The notes below the pieces were generated by a model that made no database searches, was not told the origin of the DNA, and saw only the letters and a program-made list of their open reading frames with translations. A stretch of DNA of 64,000 nt from assembly GCA_004557385.1 (NCBI GenBank), contig SFEA01000003.1:1-64000 (forward strand), written 5' to 3'. Made by a program: the position numbers and the translations under genes. This stretch comes from Bacteroidales bacterium. Lineage in GTDB: Bacteria; Bacteroidota; Bacteroidia; Bacteroidales; Muribaculaceae. Below, in pieces: positions 1-8,274 of this stretch (the first letter of the stretch is position 1; each line of letters opens with the position of its first letter).

Positions 1-13
1 AAAACTGCTGAGG

Positions 14-65
14 GGGCTTATCTTATACATAAAGTAAGCCCAACTTCTGCCATTCAAGAAGTTGG
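14..65. other. overlapping hairpins, end of an out-of-window unit
   Basis: Two inverted repeats share bases. GGGCTTA (14-20) pairs with TAAGCCC (35-41), and CCAACTTCT (40-48) pairs with AGAAGTTGG (57-65). A short T run follows at about 72-77. They cannot form fully at the same time. This could be the terminator of a gene left of the window, but the T tract is offset by several bases, so the call is weak. Nothing else is visible before the ABC-F promoter. Confidence 0.35.
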
Positions 66-163
66 ACTCGACTTTTTATGGTTTAGCGGACAGTAATAAA
101 ATAAAATTCTCGAGGAATAGAGGGCAGAAGTGAGGCAAATTTCATCATTCGAAATAATATTCG

Positions 164-171
164 TAAATTTG
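164..171 (+). promoter_or_regulatory. -7 element for the ABC-F gene
   Basis: TAAATTTG fits the Bacteroidota -7 consensus TAnnTTTG and lies 32 bases before the ATG. No TTG stands at the expected -33 distance, so only the -7 half is supported. Confidence 0.4.
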
Positions 172-203
172 CAAAAAATTTGTATATAACAACTTAGAAA
201 TAG

Positions 204-1820
204 ATGATAACAACAAGCAATTTAGGCATTCAATTTGGTAAGAGGGTTTTGTTTCAGGATGTAAACCTAAAATTCACATCGGGCAACTGCTATGGCATAA
301 TCGGCGCAAACGGCGCTGGCAAAAGTACGCTGATGCGCATACTCAGCGGGCAGTTGGCTCCAACACACGGCACCGTGACACAAGGCCCGGGCGAGCGCAT
401 GTCGGTGCTTAGCCAGGACCACTTTGCATACGACGAATTCACTGTTATGGACACTGTGCTGCAAGGCCACACTGTGCTTTGGGACATCATGAAAGAAAAA
501 GACGCGCTTTATGCTAAGCCCGACTTCAGCGACGCCGATGGCGTGCGTGCTGCCGAACTTGAAGAAAAGTTTGCCGAAATGGAAGGCTGGAATGCCGAAA
601 GCGATGCCGGCGCCCTGCTAAGCGGTTTGGGCGTTAAAGAAGAAAAGCACTACATGATGATGAAGGACATGAGTGCTAAAGAAAAAGTGCGCGTTTTGTT
701 GGCCAAAGCTCTCTTTGGCAATCCCGATAACCTGTTGCTCGACGAGCCGACCAACGACCTCGACCTCGACACTGTGTCGTGGCTCGAAGACTACCTGTCG
801 AAATGTGAAAACACCGTGCTTGTGGTTTCGCACGACCGTCACTTCCTCGACGCCATCAGCACACACACCCTCGACATTGACTACAACAAAATAACGCTGT
901 TTGCCGGCAACTACAGTTTCTGGTATCACTCTTCGCAATTAGCCCTCAAACAACAGCAGCAAGCCAACAAGAAGGCCGAAGAAAAGCGCAAAGAGCTGCT
1001 TGAATTCATTCGCCGATTCAGCGCCAACGTGGCAAAATCGAAGCAAACAACAAGCCGCAAAAAAATGCTTGAGAAGCTCAATATCGAAGAGATTCAACCA
1101 TCGTCGCGTAGATATCCGGGCATTATTTTCACCCCTAGCCGCGAAGTTGGCAACAAAATCCTTGAAGTGCACGGCCTGACAGCCAGCATCGAAGGCGAAA
1201 CACTATTCAAGGATGTGAATTTCACAATCGAGAAAGGCGACAAATGCGTGTTCCTTAGTCGCGACCCTCGCGCCATGACGGCTTTGTTTGAAATTATCAA
1301 CGGCAAACGCAAACCGGATGCCGGCACATTCGAGTGGGGACAGACCATCACCACAGCCTATCTGCCTCTTGATAACTCGGAATTCTTCAACACCGACATG
1401 AATCTTGTGGACTGGCTTTGCCAATTCAGCAACGACACAAGCGAAATTTATCTTAAAGGATTCCTCGGCAAAATGCTGTTCTCAGGCGAAGATGTGCTGA
1501 AAAAAGCATCAGTGTTGTCGGGTGGCGAAAAAATGCGGTGCATGATAGCAAAAATGATGATGACCGATGCAAACACCTTGATTCTCGACACTCCAACCAA
1601 TCACCTCGACCTCGAATCGATTCAGGCATTCAACAACACGCTGCAGGCATTCAAGGGCGTAATACTTTTTGCATCGCACGACCACGAATTCATTCAAACT
1701 GTGTGCAACCGCGAAATTGAACTTACCCCGAACGGAATCATCGACAAGATGATGGACTACGACGACTATATAACCGACGAACGAGTGATTGAGCTGAAAA
1801 ACAAATTATATTCAAAATAA
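204..1820 (+). CDS. ABC-F family ATPase, YbiT-like, one degenerate ATP site
   Basis: A 538-residue soluble protein with two ATP-binding cassettes and no membrane segments. ABC-F proteins act on the ribosome as translation factors or antibiotic-protection factors. Cassette 1 is intact at Walker A (GANGAGKST, 34-42) and Walker B (LLLDEP, catalytic E181), but its signature is degenerate (MSAKEK, about 156-161). The interdomain linker (about 240-300) is basic and helical. Cassette 2 keeps the LSGGE signature (438-442) and the SHD switch (491-493). Its Walker A position reads LSRDPRAMTA (351-360), with no P-loop, and the catalytic Glu is Thr463 (LILDTP). Overall similarity is closest to E. coli YbiT. 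A Dabb gene follows 7 bases later, probably co-transcribed. Confidence 0.93.
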   Translation: MITTSNLGIQFGKRVLFQDVNLKFTSGNCYGIIGANGAGKSTLMRILSGQLAPTHGTVTQGPGERMSVLSQDHFAYDEFTVMDTVLQGHTVLWDIMKEKDALYAKPDFSDADGVRAAELEEKFAEMEGWNAESDAGALLSGLGVKEEKHYMMMKDMSAKEKVRVLLAKALFGNPDNLLLDEPTNDLDLDTVSWLEDYLSKCENTVLVVSHDRHFLDAISTHTLDIDYNKITLFAGNYSFWYHSSQLALKQQQQANKKAEEKRKELLEFIRRFSANVAKSKQTTSRKKMLEKLNIEEIQPSSRRYPGIIFTPSREVGNKILEVHGLTASIEGETLFKDVNFTIEKGDKCVFLSRDPRAMTALFEIINGKRKPDAGTFEWGQTITTAYLPLDNSEFFNTDMNLVDWLCQFSNDTSEIYLKGFLGKMLFSGEDVLKKASVLSGGEKMRCMIAKMMMTDANTLILDTPTNHLDLESIQAFNNTLQAFKGVILFASHDHEFIQTVCNREIELTPNGIIDKMMDYDDYITDERVIELKNKLYSK

Positions 1821-1827
1821 CACTCCT

Positions 1828-2121
1828 ATGGTAAAGCATATTGTCACTTTCAAATTAAAAGGCTCCAGCGAAGAACGACTCGCTCTTGCCAACAAGTTTA
1901 AGGCTGCACTCGAGGCGCTTCCTGAGCAAATCGATGTGCTGCAATGCATCGAAGTGGGGATTAACGAAAATCCCAACGAAAGTTTCGACGTCGTGCTCAC
2001 AGCCGTTGTAGCAACCCTCGACGAAGTGAACATCTATGCAAAACATCCCGCACACGTTGCTGCAGCAAGCATCATTGGCGGACACGTCGACACCCGCGCT
2101 TGCGTTGACTACAACATTTGA
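1828..2121 (+). CDS. Dabb (stress-responsive A/B barrel) domain protein
   Basis: This 97-residue protein consists almost entirely of one Dabb dimeric alpha/beta-barrel domain. It starts MVKHIVTFKL, keeps the mid-domain pattern of hydrophobic strands, and ends with the HPAHVAAA region and RACVDY typical of the family. Members form small dimers, and most have no known substrate. It follows the ABC-F gene by 7 bases and is closed by a strong terminator, so the two look like a short operon. No catalytic role can be assigned from sequence. Confidence 0.85.
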   Translation: MVKHIVTFKLKGSSEERLALANKFKAALEALPEQIDVLQCIEVGINENPNESFDVVLTAVVATLDEVNIYAKHPAHVAAASIIGGHVDTRACVDYNI

Positions 2122-2140
2122 TTCTCAAAAAAAATCTTCT

Positions 2141-2180
2141 AAAAAGGCCTGAAAGCTTTCAAGCATTCAGGCCTTTTTTG
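2141..2180. terminator. bidirectional terminator between Dabb and LytTR genes
   Basis: The left arm AAAAAGGCCTGAAAGC (2141-2156) pairs with GCATTCAGGCCTTTTT (2163-2178), with one internal mismatch. U-tracts exist in both directions. It can end the ABC-F/Dabb unit on the plus strand and the two-component unit on the minus strand. Confidence 0.8.
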
Positions 2181-2307
2181 CCATATATAAAAAATAGAGG
2201 CTCTCATCTCTCGACGATAGCCCCCTTTTATTGAATCAACTTCAGTTAGAGTGTATGCAAATTTAGTTATAATCTTATAAATTTACCAATTATTCTTCTG
2301 TTTTTCT

Positions 2308-3042
2308 TTAAGCATCTTTTATTTGTATAAAAGAATGCCGATTTATATAGTCGAGGAACGCTGGTTTATAGGTGTCCGAAACAGGAATGTATTGTTTTCC
2401 GAACACAATACGATTACGCTCAATCAGTTTGATTTTGCTTGTTTGAACAATAAACGAGCGATGCACTCTTAGGAAGCGCGATTTAGGCAAGCGTTCTTCA
2501 ATAGTTTTTATGCTCATCAACGACATAATTGCAGTGTCGTCTTCAAGATATATTCGCACATAATCCTTCACACTTTCAATGAAAATAATCTTTGAAATTG
2601 CAATCTGAATTAGTTTATATTCGCTTTTAACAATAATGTAATCTTCCTCTTTAGGCACCTCTTTGTTTGCATTTCGCTCCATTTGAATGAGCTGAAGCAC
2701 TTTGTTTGCTGAAGCAAGAAAATCAACATAATTCACTGGCTTAAGCAAATAGTCTACCGCATTGGCACGGAACGCGTCAACGGCATACTTCGAATATGCC
2801 GTGATGAAAATGATTTTACAGCGATTGGGAATTACACGTGCAAATTCAATTCCATTAAGCTCCGACATCTGAATATCGAGGAAAACCAAATCTATTTCTG
2901 TTTCAATTATCGTTTTTATCGCCATCGAGGCAGATGAGAAAGATGCAACAAATTCCAAAAAAGGAGTTTGTTCGACATATCCTTTAATCAGTTCTTGTGC
3001 TAAAGGTTCGTCATCAATAATACAGCATTTCAATTTTTTCAT
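2308..3042 (-). CDS. LytTR-family response regulator
   Basis: A 244-residue response regulator. The N-terminal receiver domain has the acidic pair D10/D11 (IIDDEP), the phospho-acceptor D56 (VFLDIQM), a conserved Thr in the ITAYSK region and the switch Lys in LLKPV. The C-terminal LytTR DNA-binding domain is recognised by YIIVKSEYK, the ESVKDYVRIYL segment and FLRVHRSFIV. The start at 3042 (MKKLKCCIIDDEP) is preferred over a longer upstream reading because the receiver fold begins there. It begins 5 bases after the stop of the histidine kinase, so the two form one operon. LytTR regulators bind short direct repeats in promoters; the targets are not evident here. Confidence 0.93.
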   Translation of the reverse strand: MKKLKCCIIDDEPLAQELIKGYVEQTPFLEFVASFSSASMAIKTIIETEIDLVFLDIQMSELNGIEFARVIPNRCKIIFITAYSKYAVDAFRANAVDYLLKPVNYVDFLASANKVLQLIQMERNANKEVPKEEDYIIVKSEYKLIQIAISKIIFIESVKDYVRIYLEDDTAIMSLMSIKTIEERLPKSRFLRVHRSFIVQTSKIKLIERNRIVFGKQYIPVSDTYKPAFLDYINRHSFIQIKDA

Positions 3043-3047
3043 ATATC

Positions 3048-4136
3048 TTACAATTTTATTTCTAATATGGTTGTGTAGGTGACATCGTCGCATATCACTT
3101 CAAATGTATGCCGGTTTGGATAGAGTATGGAAATCTGCTTCTTCAAATTATCAATTCCAATACCCGATGCTTCGGAATTAGATTTTTTTTGCGGGAAGTA
3201 GCTGTTCTTTACCACACACTTAACAGTACTGGCAGTCACAACGATTGAAATATCGACAAACGATGGCTTATCGGCACACACGCCATGCTTAAATGCATTC
3301 TCAACAATCGAAATAAACATGAAGGGAGCAATCTGCAAACCAACGCCGTCAGTTTCGTTCACGTCAACCTTCAATTTAGTGCTCGATGTTAGACGTAACT
3401 TCATCAGCTCAATGTAATTTTTCACAAACAGAAGTTCGCACTCCAAAAGGATGGTCTTTTCCTTGTTTTCATAAAGCATATATCGCAAAAGCTGGCTCAG
3501 TTCGTGCACCGCTCGCTGTGCTTTATGCTGGTCAATAGAAATCAGTGCATATATGTTATTCAGTGTGTTGAACAAGAAATGCGGATTCAATTGGCTTTTC
3601 AAACTCGCAAGTTCACGGTCCTTCCGTTCAACATTCATCGCTGCTTGCTCTTTTTCCAGCTTCGACCATATTTCCGACATACGAATAGCATAACTCAACC
3701 CAATGGTGAGAATCATATATACAAAATCGTGCGAGAAGAAGCCAATCAACTTAAAATGCCACGGCTCATTGATGTGATTAATTTTTTTAGCGGAAATAGG
3801 GGAGACATCTAATGGAATCTTGTCAGGTGACGACATCCAATCGATGTGGTGAGCACCTATTAAAATCACCGAAGCGACAAAGCACAGCATAGTGTTACAC
3901 ACGATTGCCCACAGCAAGTTGTGCTTTTTGCTAAGCATCTTCGGAATAATATATAAATAGTTGACATAGAACACCACTAAAAAGGTAAATGGACGCGCAT
4001 AGTGCAAACTTGGTGTATTAAAATCGTCGCGAACATCCCACAAAATGTCGGGCAACAAAAACACCATAAAAACAAGCATCACATTAGCGAAAACCCTAAA
4101 TAGCGATTCTCTACTTATATTTCTCACCAATTTCAT
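3048..4136 (-). CDS. LytS/YehU-type sensor histidine kinase
   Basis: A 362-residue membrane sensor kinase. The N-terminal half holds about four hydrophobic helices, up to about residue 150. A short coiled coil follows, then the His_kinase-family H-box SQLNPHFLFNTLNNIYALI with the phospho-acceptor His. An N-box-like SIVENAFKHG and a Gly-rich SGIGIDNLKKQ ATP lid complete the catalytic domain. There is no PAS, HAMP or periplasmic domain, so the sensing element is the membrane bundle. The ATG at 4136 is preferred over a GTG one codon earlier. It is the partner of the adjacent LytTR regulator. A decayed permease gene lies 37 bases upstream on the same strand. Confidence 0.92.
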   Translation of the reverse strand: MKLVRNISRESLFRVFANVMLVFMVFLLPDILWDVRDDFNTPSLHYARPFTFLVVFYVNYLYIIPKMLSKKHNLLWAIVCNTMLCFVASVILIGAHHIDWMSSPDKIPLDVSPISAKKINHINEPWHFKLIGFFSHDFVYMILTIGLSYAIRMSEIWSKLEKEQAAMNVERKDRELASLKSQLNPHFLFNTLNNIYALISIDQHKAQRAVHELSQLLRYMLYENKEKTILLECELLFVKNYIELMKLRLTSSTKLKVDVNETDGVGLQIAPFMFISIVENAFKHGVCADKPSFVDISIVVTASTVKCVVKNSYFPQKKSNSEASGIGIDNLKKQISILYPNRHTFEVICDDVTYTTILEIKL

Positions 4137-4160
4137 CACTAATTGAAATCATAATTTCTT

Positions 4161-4168
4161 CAAAGATA
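4161..4168 (-). promoter_or_regulatory. -7 element for the two-component operon
   Basis: On the minus strand this reads TATCTTTG, a match to TAnnTTTG, 24 bases before the kinase start and just downstream of the permease remnant. It could give the kinase/regulator pair its own transcription after loss of the upstream gene. No -33 TTG at standard spacing. Confidence 0.4.
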
Positions 4169-4173
4169 ATAAA

Positions 4174-4533
4174 TTATTCGTAACGAATGGCCTCAATTGG
4201 GTCAAGATTTGATGCTTTTTTTGCAGGATACCATCCAAAGAATACTCCAGTTACAGTGCATACAACAAACGAAAGCACAACCGAATATAATTCTATAACA
4301 ATTGGCCAGTTTGCCACAAACCGTATAAGAAAAGACGCTAAGCATCCCAAAACAACGCCAATCAAACCACCAGTTACGCTGATTATTATTGACTCTATTA
4401 GAAATTGAAACATAATATCGCGTTCACGGGCACCAATGCTCATATGCAAACCGATTTCACGAGTTCGTTCGGTCACCGAAACATACATAATATTCATAAG
4501 ACATCTCTCAAAGAGCAAATAATGACGATTCAA
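4174..4533 (-). pseudogene. FtsX/MacB-type ABC permease, C-terminal remnant
   Basis: About 106 residues of good similarity to the C-terminus of MacB-like FtsX permeases. They begin at the conserved MNIMYVSVTERTREIG motif (codon at 4495-4497), continue through the MSIGARERDIM loop and two hydrophobic helices, and end with the usual DPIEAIRYE. Similarity stops abruptly at that Met. The whole N-terminal half (first helix, periplasmic domain, second helix) is missing, and the open frame upstream has no ATG. This is a 5'-truncated relic. Intact relatives are often encoded beside LytTR two-component systems in this phylum, so the neighbouring sensor pair may once have controlled or served it. Confidence 0.85.
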
Positions 4534-4866
4534 AGGTATATCATATCAACTCAACAAAACCGAAAACTACTATGGACACATTGCCATATTTCACCGAGTC
4601 AAGTACTCATTTAACACGGTTCTATACACACACAACAACCAACTATTAAAAATAGTTATGACATCATTATTTTTCCTTTTTACATTTTTAAGAGAACAGG
4701 GTTGAGAGTAGGAGAATAGAAGGAAGAATAGCAGGGATGAAAAAATTGCAATTTTTTTTCACAAAAAATACGAATACACAAAAAAATTTAATTAAATTTG
4801 GAGTTCAAAGCTATTGTTCAGCTATGCTGGGCAATATAATTGCTAATCTTTTAAACTACTTATTTT
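4534..4866. other. gene-free AT-rich gap between permease relic and DUF349 gene
   Basis: No plausible coding frame on either strand. The left part is the debris expected where the 5' half of the FtsX gene was lost; I could not recognise further permease codons in any frame. The right part is very AT-rich and contains the -7 element of the DUF349 gene. Confidence 0.6.
4793..4800 (+). promoter_or_regulatory. -7 element for the DUF349 gene
   Basis: TAAATTTG matches TAnnTTTG, 66 bases before the start codon. A TTG at -33 is not evident. Confidence 0.4.
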
Positions 4867-6762
4867 ATGGAATTGCGTAACGAAGCATCGACCCCCACCG
4901 ATGAACAATTGGGAAAAGATGCAACCTTGAACACCGAGCCTGCAAACGAAGTGGTTAGTGCAGAGCAAGAGATTAATGCCACAGAAACAACTCAAACCGA
5001 TGACGAAACAATCGCCCAAGAGGTTGTTGCTGGAGCTGATGACCAAGAGCAGCCAGCAACCGATTATTCGTCGATGTCGAAAGAAGAACTTGTTGCCGCT
5101 CTTGAAGCGCTTGTGCAACGACCAATCGACGAAATCAAGCGTGAAGAAGGTCACATCAAACAAGCCTTCTACACCATCCGTCATGCGGAGCTTGAGAAAG
5201 AGAAAGCCGAATTTCTTGCCAAAGGCAATGAAGAAGCTGCTTTTGCCGCTCGCCCCGACGAGCTTGAACTGAGGGTGAAACAACTCCTCGGTGAGCTCAA
5301 GGATAAGCGCGCCGCATACAATGCCGCACTTGACGAACAGCGAGCAGCCAACCTCGACGCTAAGCGCGCAATTATACTTGAGATTCAAAAGATTAGTGCT
5401 GATGCCGACAATGTAAACAAGCAATACACTCACGTGCAGGACCTGCGTCATCAGTTCCAAAACATTGGCGACGTTCCCGCTGCCCAATCCACTGAAGTTT
5501 GGAAAGCCTATCAAGCTGCCGTAGAGGCATTCTACGACATGCTAAAAATGAATAAAGAGCTACGCGACTACGACTTCAAAAAGAACCTTGAGCAAAAGCA
5601 AGAACTATGTGCCGAGGCTGAAGCACTCGCCAACAGCGATAGCGTGGTAGATGCTTTCCGTACTCTGCAAGGTCTGCACGACAAATGGCGTGAAATAGGA
5701 CCTGTAGCCAAGGACCTTCGCGAAAGCCTTTGGGCTCGTTTCAAAGAAGCCTCGGCTGCCGTCAACAAGCGCCACCAAGCATACTTCGAACAGCGCAAAC
5801 AACGTGAAAAAGAAAACGAGGATGCAAAAACTGCGCTCTGCGAGAAGATTGAGGCAATCGACACCACCCAACTCGCCACCTATGCTGCTTGGGATGAAGC
5901 AACTGCCGCAATCATAGCTCTTCAAGAGGATTGGAAAAAACTTGGCTTTGCTGCACGCAAAGTAAATAATGCCTTGTTTGCTCGTTTCCGCGCTCGTTGC
6001 GACGAGTTTTTCGCTCAAAAAGCCGCATTCTTCCGCCAAATGAAAGAACAAATGGCTGATAACCTTGCCCGCAAAATAGCACTCTGCGAAAAGGCAGAAG
6101 CATTGCGTGAGTCTACCGACTGGAAAGCTACCACCGATGCCCTCGTTGCGCTACAAAAAGAATGGAAAACAATCGGACCGGTTGTAAAGAAACAAAGCGA
6201 CGTGGTGTGGAAACGATTTGTGGGTGCTTGCGACTATTTCTTCGAACAGAAAAATCGCCTCACAGTGAACGTGCGTCAGCAAGAACGCGCCAACCTTAAG
6301 GCTAAACGTGCCATCGTAGCTCAGATTAATGAGCAGCTCGCCAGCGACGACGAAGCTGCTGCAATCGCAGCAATTCGTCAATTGATGAAGCAATGGCAGG
6401 AAATTGGCCATGTGCCCTTTAAGGACAAAGATAAAATTTACGGCGATTATAAGCAAGCCATCGACGCGGCATTTGAGCGCTTTGATATGAAAGCCACACG
6501 AGCAGCAGTAGCAAACTTCAAGGATACGCTCGCCGGCTCAGATTCCGACAAGCTATATCGTGAACGCGAGCGTTTGGTACGTGCTTATGAACAACGCACT
6601 GCTGAGCTTAAGACGTTCTCCAACAACCTCGGATTCTTCAATGCTCAAAGCTCGTCGGGTAACACTATGCTTCGCGAAATGCAACGACGCATTGCAGCAC
6701 TCAAAGACGATATAGCTCTTCTGGAGCAGAAAATTCGCCTAATCGACGAAAAGCTTGCTTAA
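4867..6762 (+). CDS. DUF349 repeat protein
   Basis: A 631-residue soluble, highly charged, mostly helical protein. Residues 1 to about 75 are an acidic low-complexity tail rich in Glu, Thr and Asp. At least five DUF349 repeats follow, each recognisable by a W-x-x-[IL]-G-x-V core and a following FK/FR helix: IGDVPAAQS, IGPVAKD, LGFAARK, IGPVVKK and IGHVPFKD. The end is a coiled coil. DUF349 proteins are widespread in Bacteroidota. Their function is not established, and none is assigned here. It is monocistronic, bounded by its own promoter and a symmetrical terminator. Confidence 0.9.
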   Translation: MELRNEASTPTDEQLGKDATLNTEPANEVVSAEQEINATETTQTDDETIAQEVVAGADDQEQPATDYSSMSKEELVAALEALVQRPIDEIKREEGHIKQAFYTIRHAELEKEKAEFLAKGNEEAAFAARPDELELRVKQLLGELKDKRAAYNAALDEQRAANLDAKRAIILEIQKISADADNVNKQYTHVQDLRHQFQNIGDVPAAQSTEVWKAYQAAVEAFYDMLKMNKELRDYDFKKNLEQKQELCAEAEALANSDSVVDAFRTLQGLHDKWREIGPVAKDLRESLWARFKEASAAVNKRHQAYFEQRKQREKENEDAKTALCEKIEAIDTTQLATYAAWDEATAAIIALQEDWKKLGFAARKVNNALFARFRARCDEFFAQKAAFFRQMKEQMADNLARKIALCEKAEALRESTDWKATTDALVALQKEWKTIGPVVKKQSDVVWKRFVGACDYFFEQKNRLTVNVRQQERANLKAKRAIVAQINEQLASDDEAAAIAAIRQLMKQWQEIGHVPFKDKDKIYGDYKQAIDAAFERFDMKATRAAVANFKDTLAGSDSDKLYRERERLVRAYEQRTAELKTFSNNLGFFNAQSSSGNTMLREMQRRIAALKDDIALLEQKIRLIDEKLA

Positions 6763-6797
6763 CAAACGATTTTTGCACAAATAACTACTCATAAATA

Positions 6798-6840
6798 GTG
6801 GCACATCATTCCGAGCTTCAATGCATCGATGATGTGCCAC
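6798..6840. terminator. symmetrical terminator-like inverted repeat
   Basis: Perfect 12-bp arms, GTGGCACATCAT (6798-6809) and ATGATGTGCCAC (6829-6840), lie between two convergent genes. The flanks are AT-rich but without a long T run, so it is called from position and symmetry. Confidence 0.6.
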
Positions 6841-6881
6841 CATTTATTACTACTATTTAAAGGGAATAATATCCTAAAATA

Positions 6882-8015
6882 TTATTTTTCAACAACAAAC
6901 TTATAGATACATTCGCTGTAATACTTTTGTCCGGGCTCAAGCAGTACTGACGGCCATTGCGGCTTATTTGGGCTGTCAGGAAAATGCTGAGTTTCGAGGC
7001 ACACCGAAGCACGGCAAGGATAGGCAACACCATTTTTCCCGACAATATTGCCTTTAAGGAAATTGCCAGTATAGATTTGAATACCTGGCTCATTCGTATA
7101 AACTTCCACAGCAATACCAGTGGATGGACAAGAAAGTTTTGCAGCTAATTCATTTACATTACCCTTGGTGTCAAGAACCCAGTTATGGTCGTAACCTTTG
7201 CCGTTACGCAGTTGCTGATAAGGGTTCTCTATATCTTGCCCGATGGCCTTGGGCGTAGTGAAATCCATAGGTGTACCTTCAACAGAAGCAATTTCTCCAG
7301 TGGTCATGAAAGTGCTGTCGACCGGAGTAAAATTCGATGCATTTATGTAAAGTATATGGTCTATGGCGGGATTTGAGGGATTGCCGCTAAGATTAAAGTA
7401 TGAGTGGTTAGTCATATTAATCACCGTCTTGGCATCGGTGGTAGCAATGTATTCGATTCTTATAGCATTGTCATCAGTAAGTGTATAGGAGACTTTGGCA
7501 TTGACATTTCCCGGGAAATTTTCGTCGCCATCAGGCGAGAACAATGAAAACGAAATGGAATTTCGTGTAACCTCAACAGGTTTATACACCTTATACTGCC
7601 AGCCATTTGGGCCACCGTGCAAACAATGCCCATAGTTGTTTTGGGGAAGCTGTATTATTTCGCCATCAATGGTGATTCTCCCTTGATTAATTCGGTTTGC
7701 ATACCTACCAATGCTTGCGCCAAAGTCGCTCTTTACATTTTGGTAATCTTTAATGTTATCAAACCCTAAAACCACATCGCGCATAATTCCATCGCGATCA
7801 GGCACCAATACCGACACAATGCGTGCGCCAAAATTTGTCACACACACCTCCATGCCATTATTGTTATTCAAAACAAATAGGGCAGTGGAGTCGCCCTGCT
7901 GTGTAACCGACAAAAATGCCTTTGGGTCGAGCCCCGACTCAGTAAGATGCTCTTCGGACTGCGAACACGACAGCAAGAAAATGCTTGCTAACAATAAAAA
8001 AGGTTTAGTTTTCAT
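6882..8015 (-). CDS. aldose 1-epimerase, exported lipoprotein form
   Basis: A 377-residue galactose mutarotase-family enzyme that interconverts alpha and beta anomers of aldoses. The N-terminus MKTKPFLLLASIFLLSCSQ is a lipoprotein signal with lipobox LLSC, so it should be anchored outside the cytoplasm. Family landmarks are NFGARIVSVLVPDRDG, the substrate region NRINQGR, HGGPNGW, TNHSYFNLSG with the catalytic His, and CLETQHFPDSPN near the C-terminus with the catalytic Glu (E of LETQHFPD). It stands alone, between a terminator and its own promoter. A second, cytosolic epimerase lies in the galK operon at 48.7 kb, so this copy probably acts on sugars released in the periplasm or at the surface. 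Confidence 0.93.
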   Translation of the reverse strand: MKTKPFLLLASIFLLSCSQSEEHLTESGLDPKAFLSVTQQGDSTALFVLNNNNGMEVCVTNFGARIVSVLVPDRDGIMRDVVLGFDNIKDYQNVKSDFGASIGRYANRINQGRITIDGEIIQLPQNNYGHCLHGGPNGWQYKVYKPVEVTRNSISFSLFSPDGDENFPGNVNAKVSYTLTDDNAIRIEYIATTDAKTVINMTNHSYFNLSGNPSNPAIDHILYINASNFTPVDSTFMTTGEIASVEGTPMDFTTPKAIGQDIENPYQQLRNGKGYDHNWVLDTKGNVNELAAKLSCPSTGIAVEVYTNEPGIQIYTGNFLKGNIVGKNGVAYPCRASVCLETQHFPDSPNKPQWPSVLLEPGQKYYSECIYKFVVEK

Positions 8016-8153
8016 ATTCCGAACTATTATTAATTAATTAGTTTTTCTTATTATATCAAACATTATATGACGAAAGTCGGTTTATGCGTTCCGCCACAAT
8101 ACAAATCGCTTGCATATCTGCCATAAGCATATTATGCCGACTATTGTTTTTAT

Positions 8154-8161
8154 CAAAATTA
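8154..8161 (-). promoter_or_regulatory. -7 element for the exported epimerase
   Basis: Reads TAATTTTG on the minus strand, matching TAnnTTTG, and predicts an untranslated leader of roughly 130 bases. No standard -33 TTG. Confidence 0.35.
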
Positions 8162-8194
8162 GTATATTTTTCGCAAAACTTGTGTGATACGAGT

Positions 8195-8241
8195 AAAAAA
8201 AAGTTCTGTTTATAAAACCCTTCGTTTTATAAACAGAACTT
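8195..8241 (-). terminator. intrinsic terminator of the glycyl-tRNA synthetase/FKBP operon
   Basis: Perfect 18-bp stem: positions 8201-8218 pair with 8224-8241 around a 5-base loop. It is followed on the minus strand by six T residues (8200-8195). One of the strongest terminators in the window. Confidence 0.9.
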
Positions 8242-8274
8242 ATAGTATAGGTTTAATGCTCGATAAAGCAACCT

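Noticed and set aside
14..65. A small regulatory RNA at the left edge
   Set aside because: Two overlapping hairpins are more simply the terminator remains of a gene outside the window; no promoter is visible.
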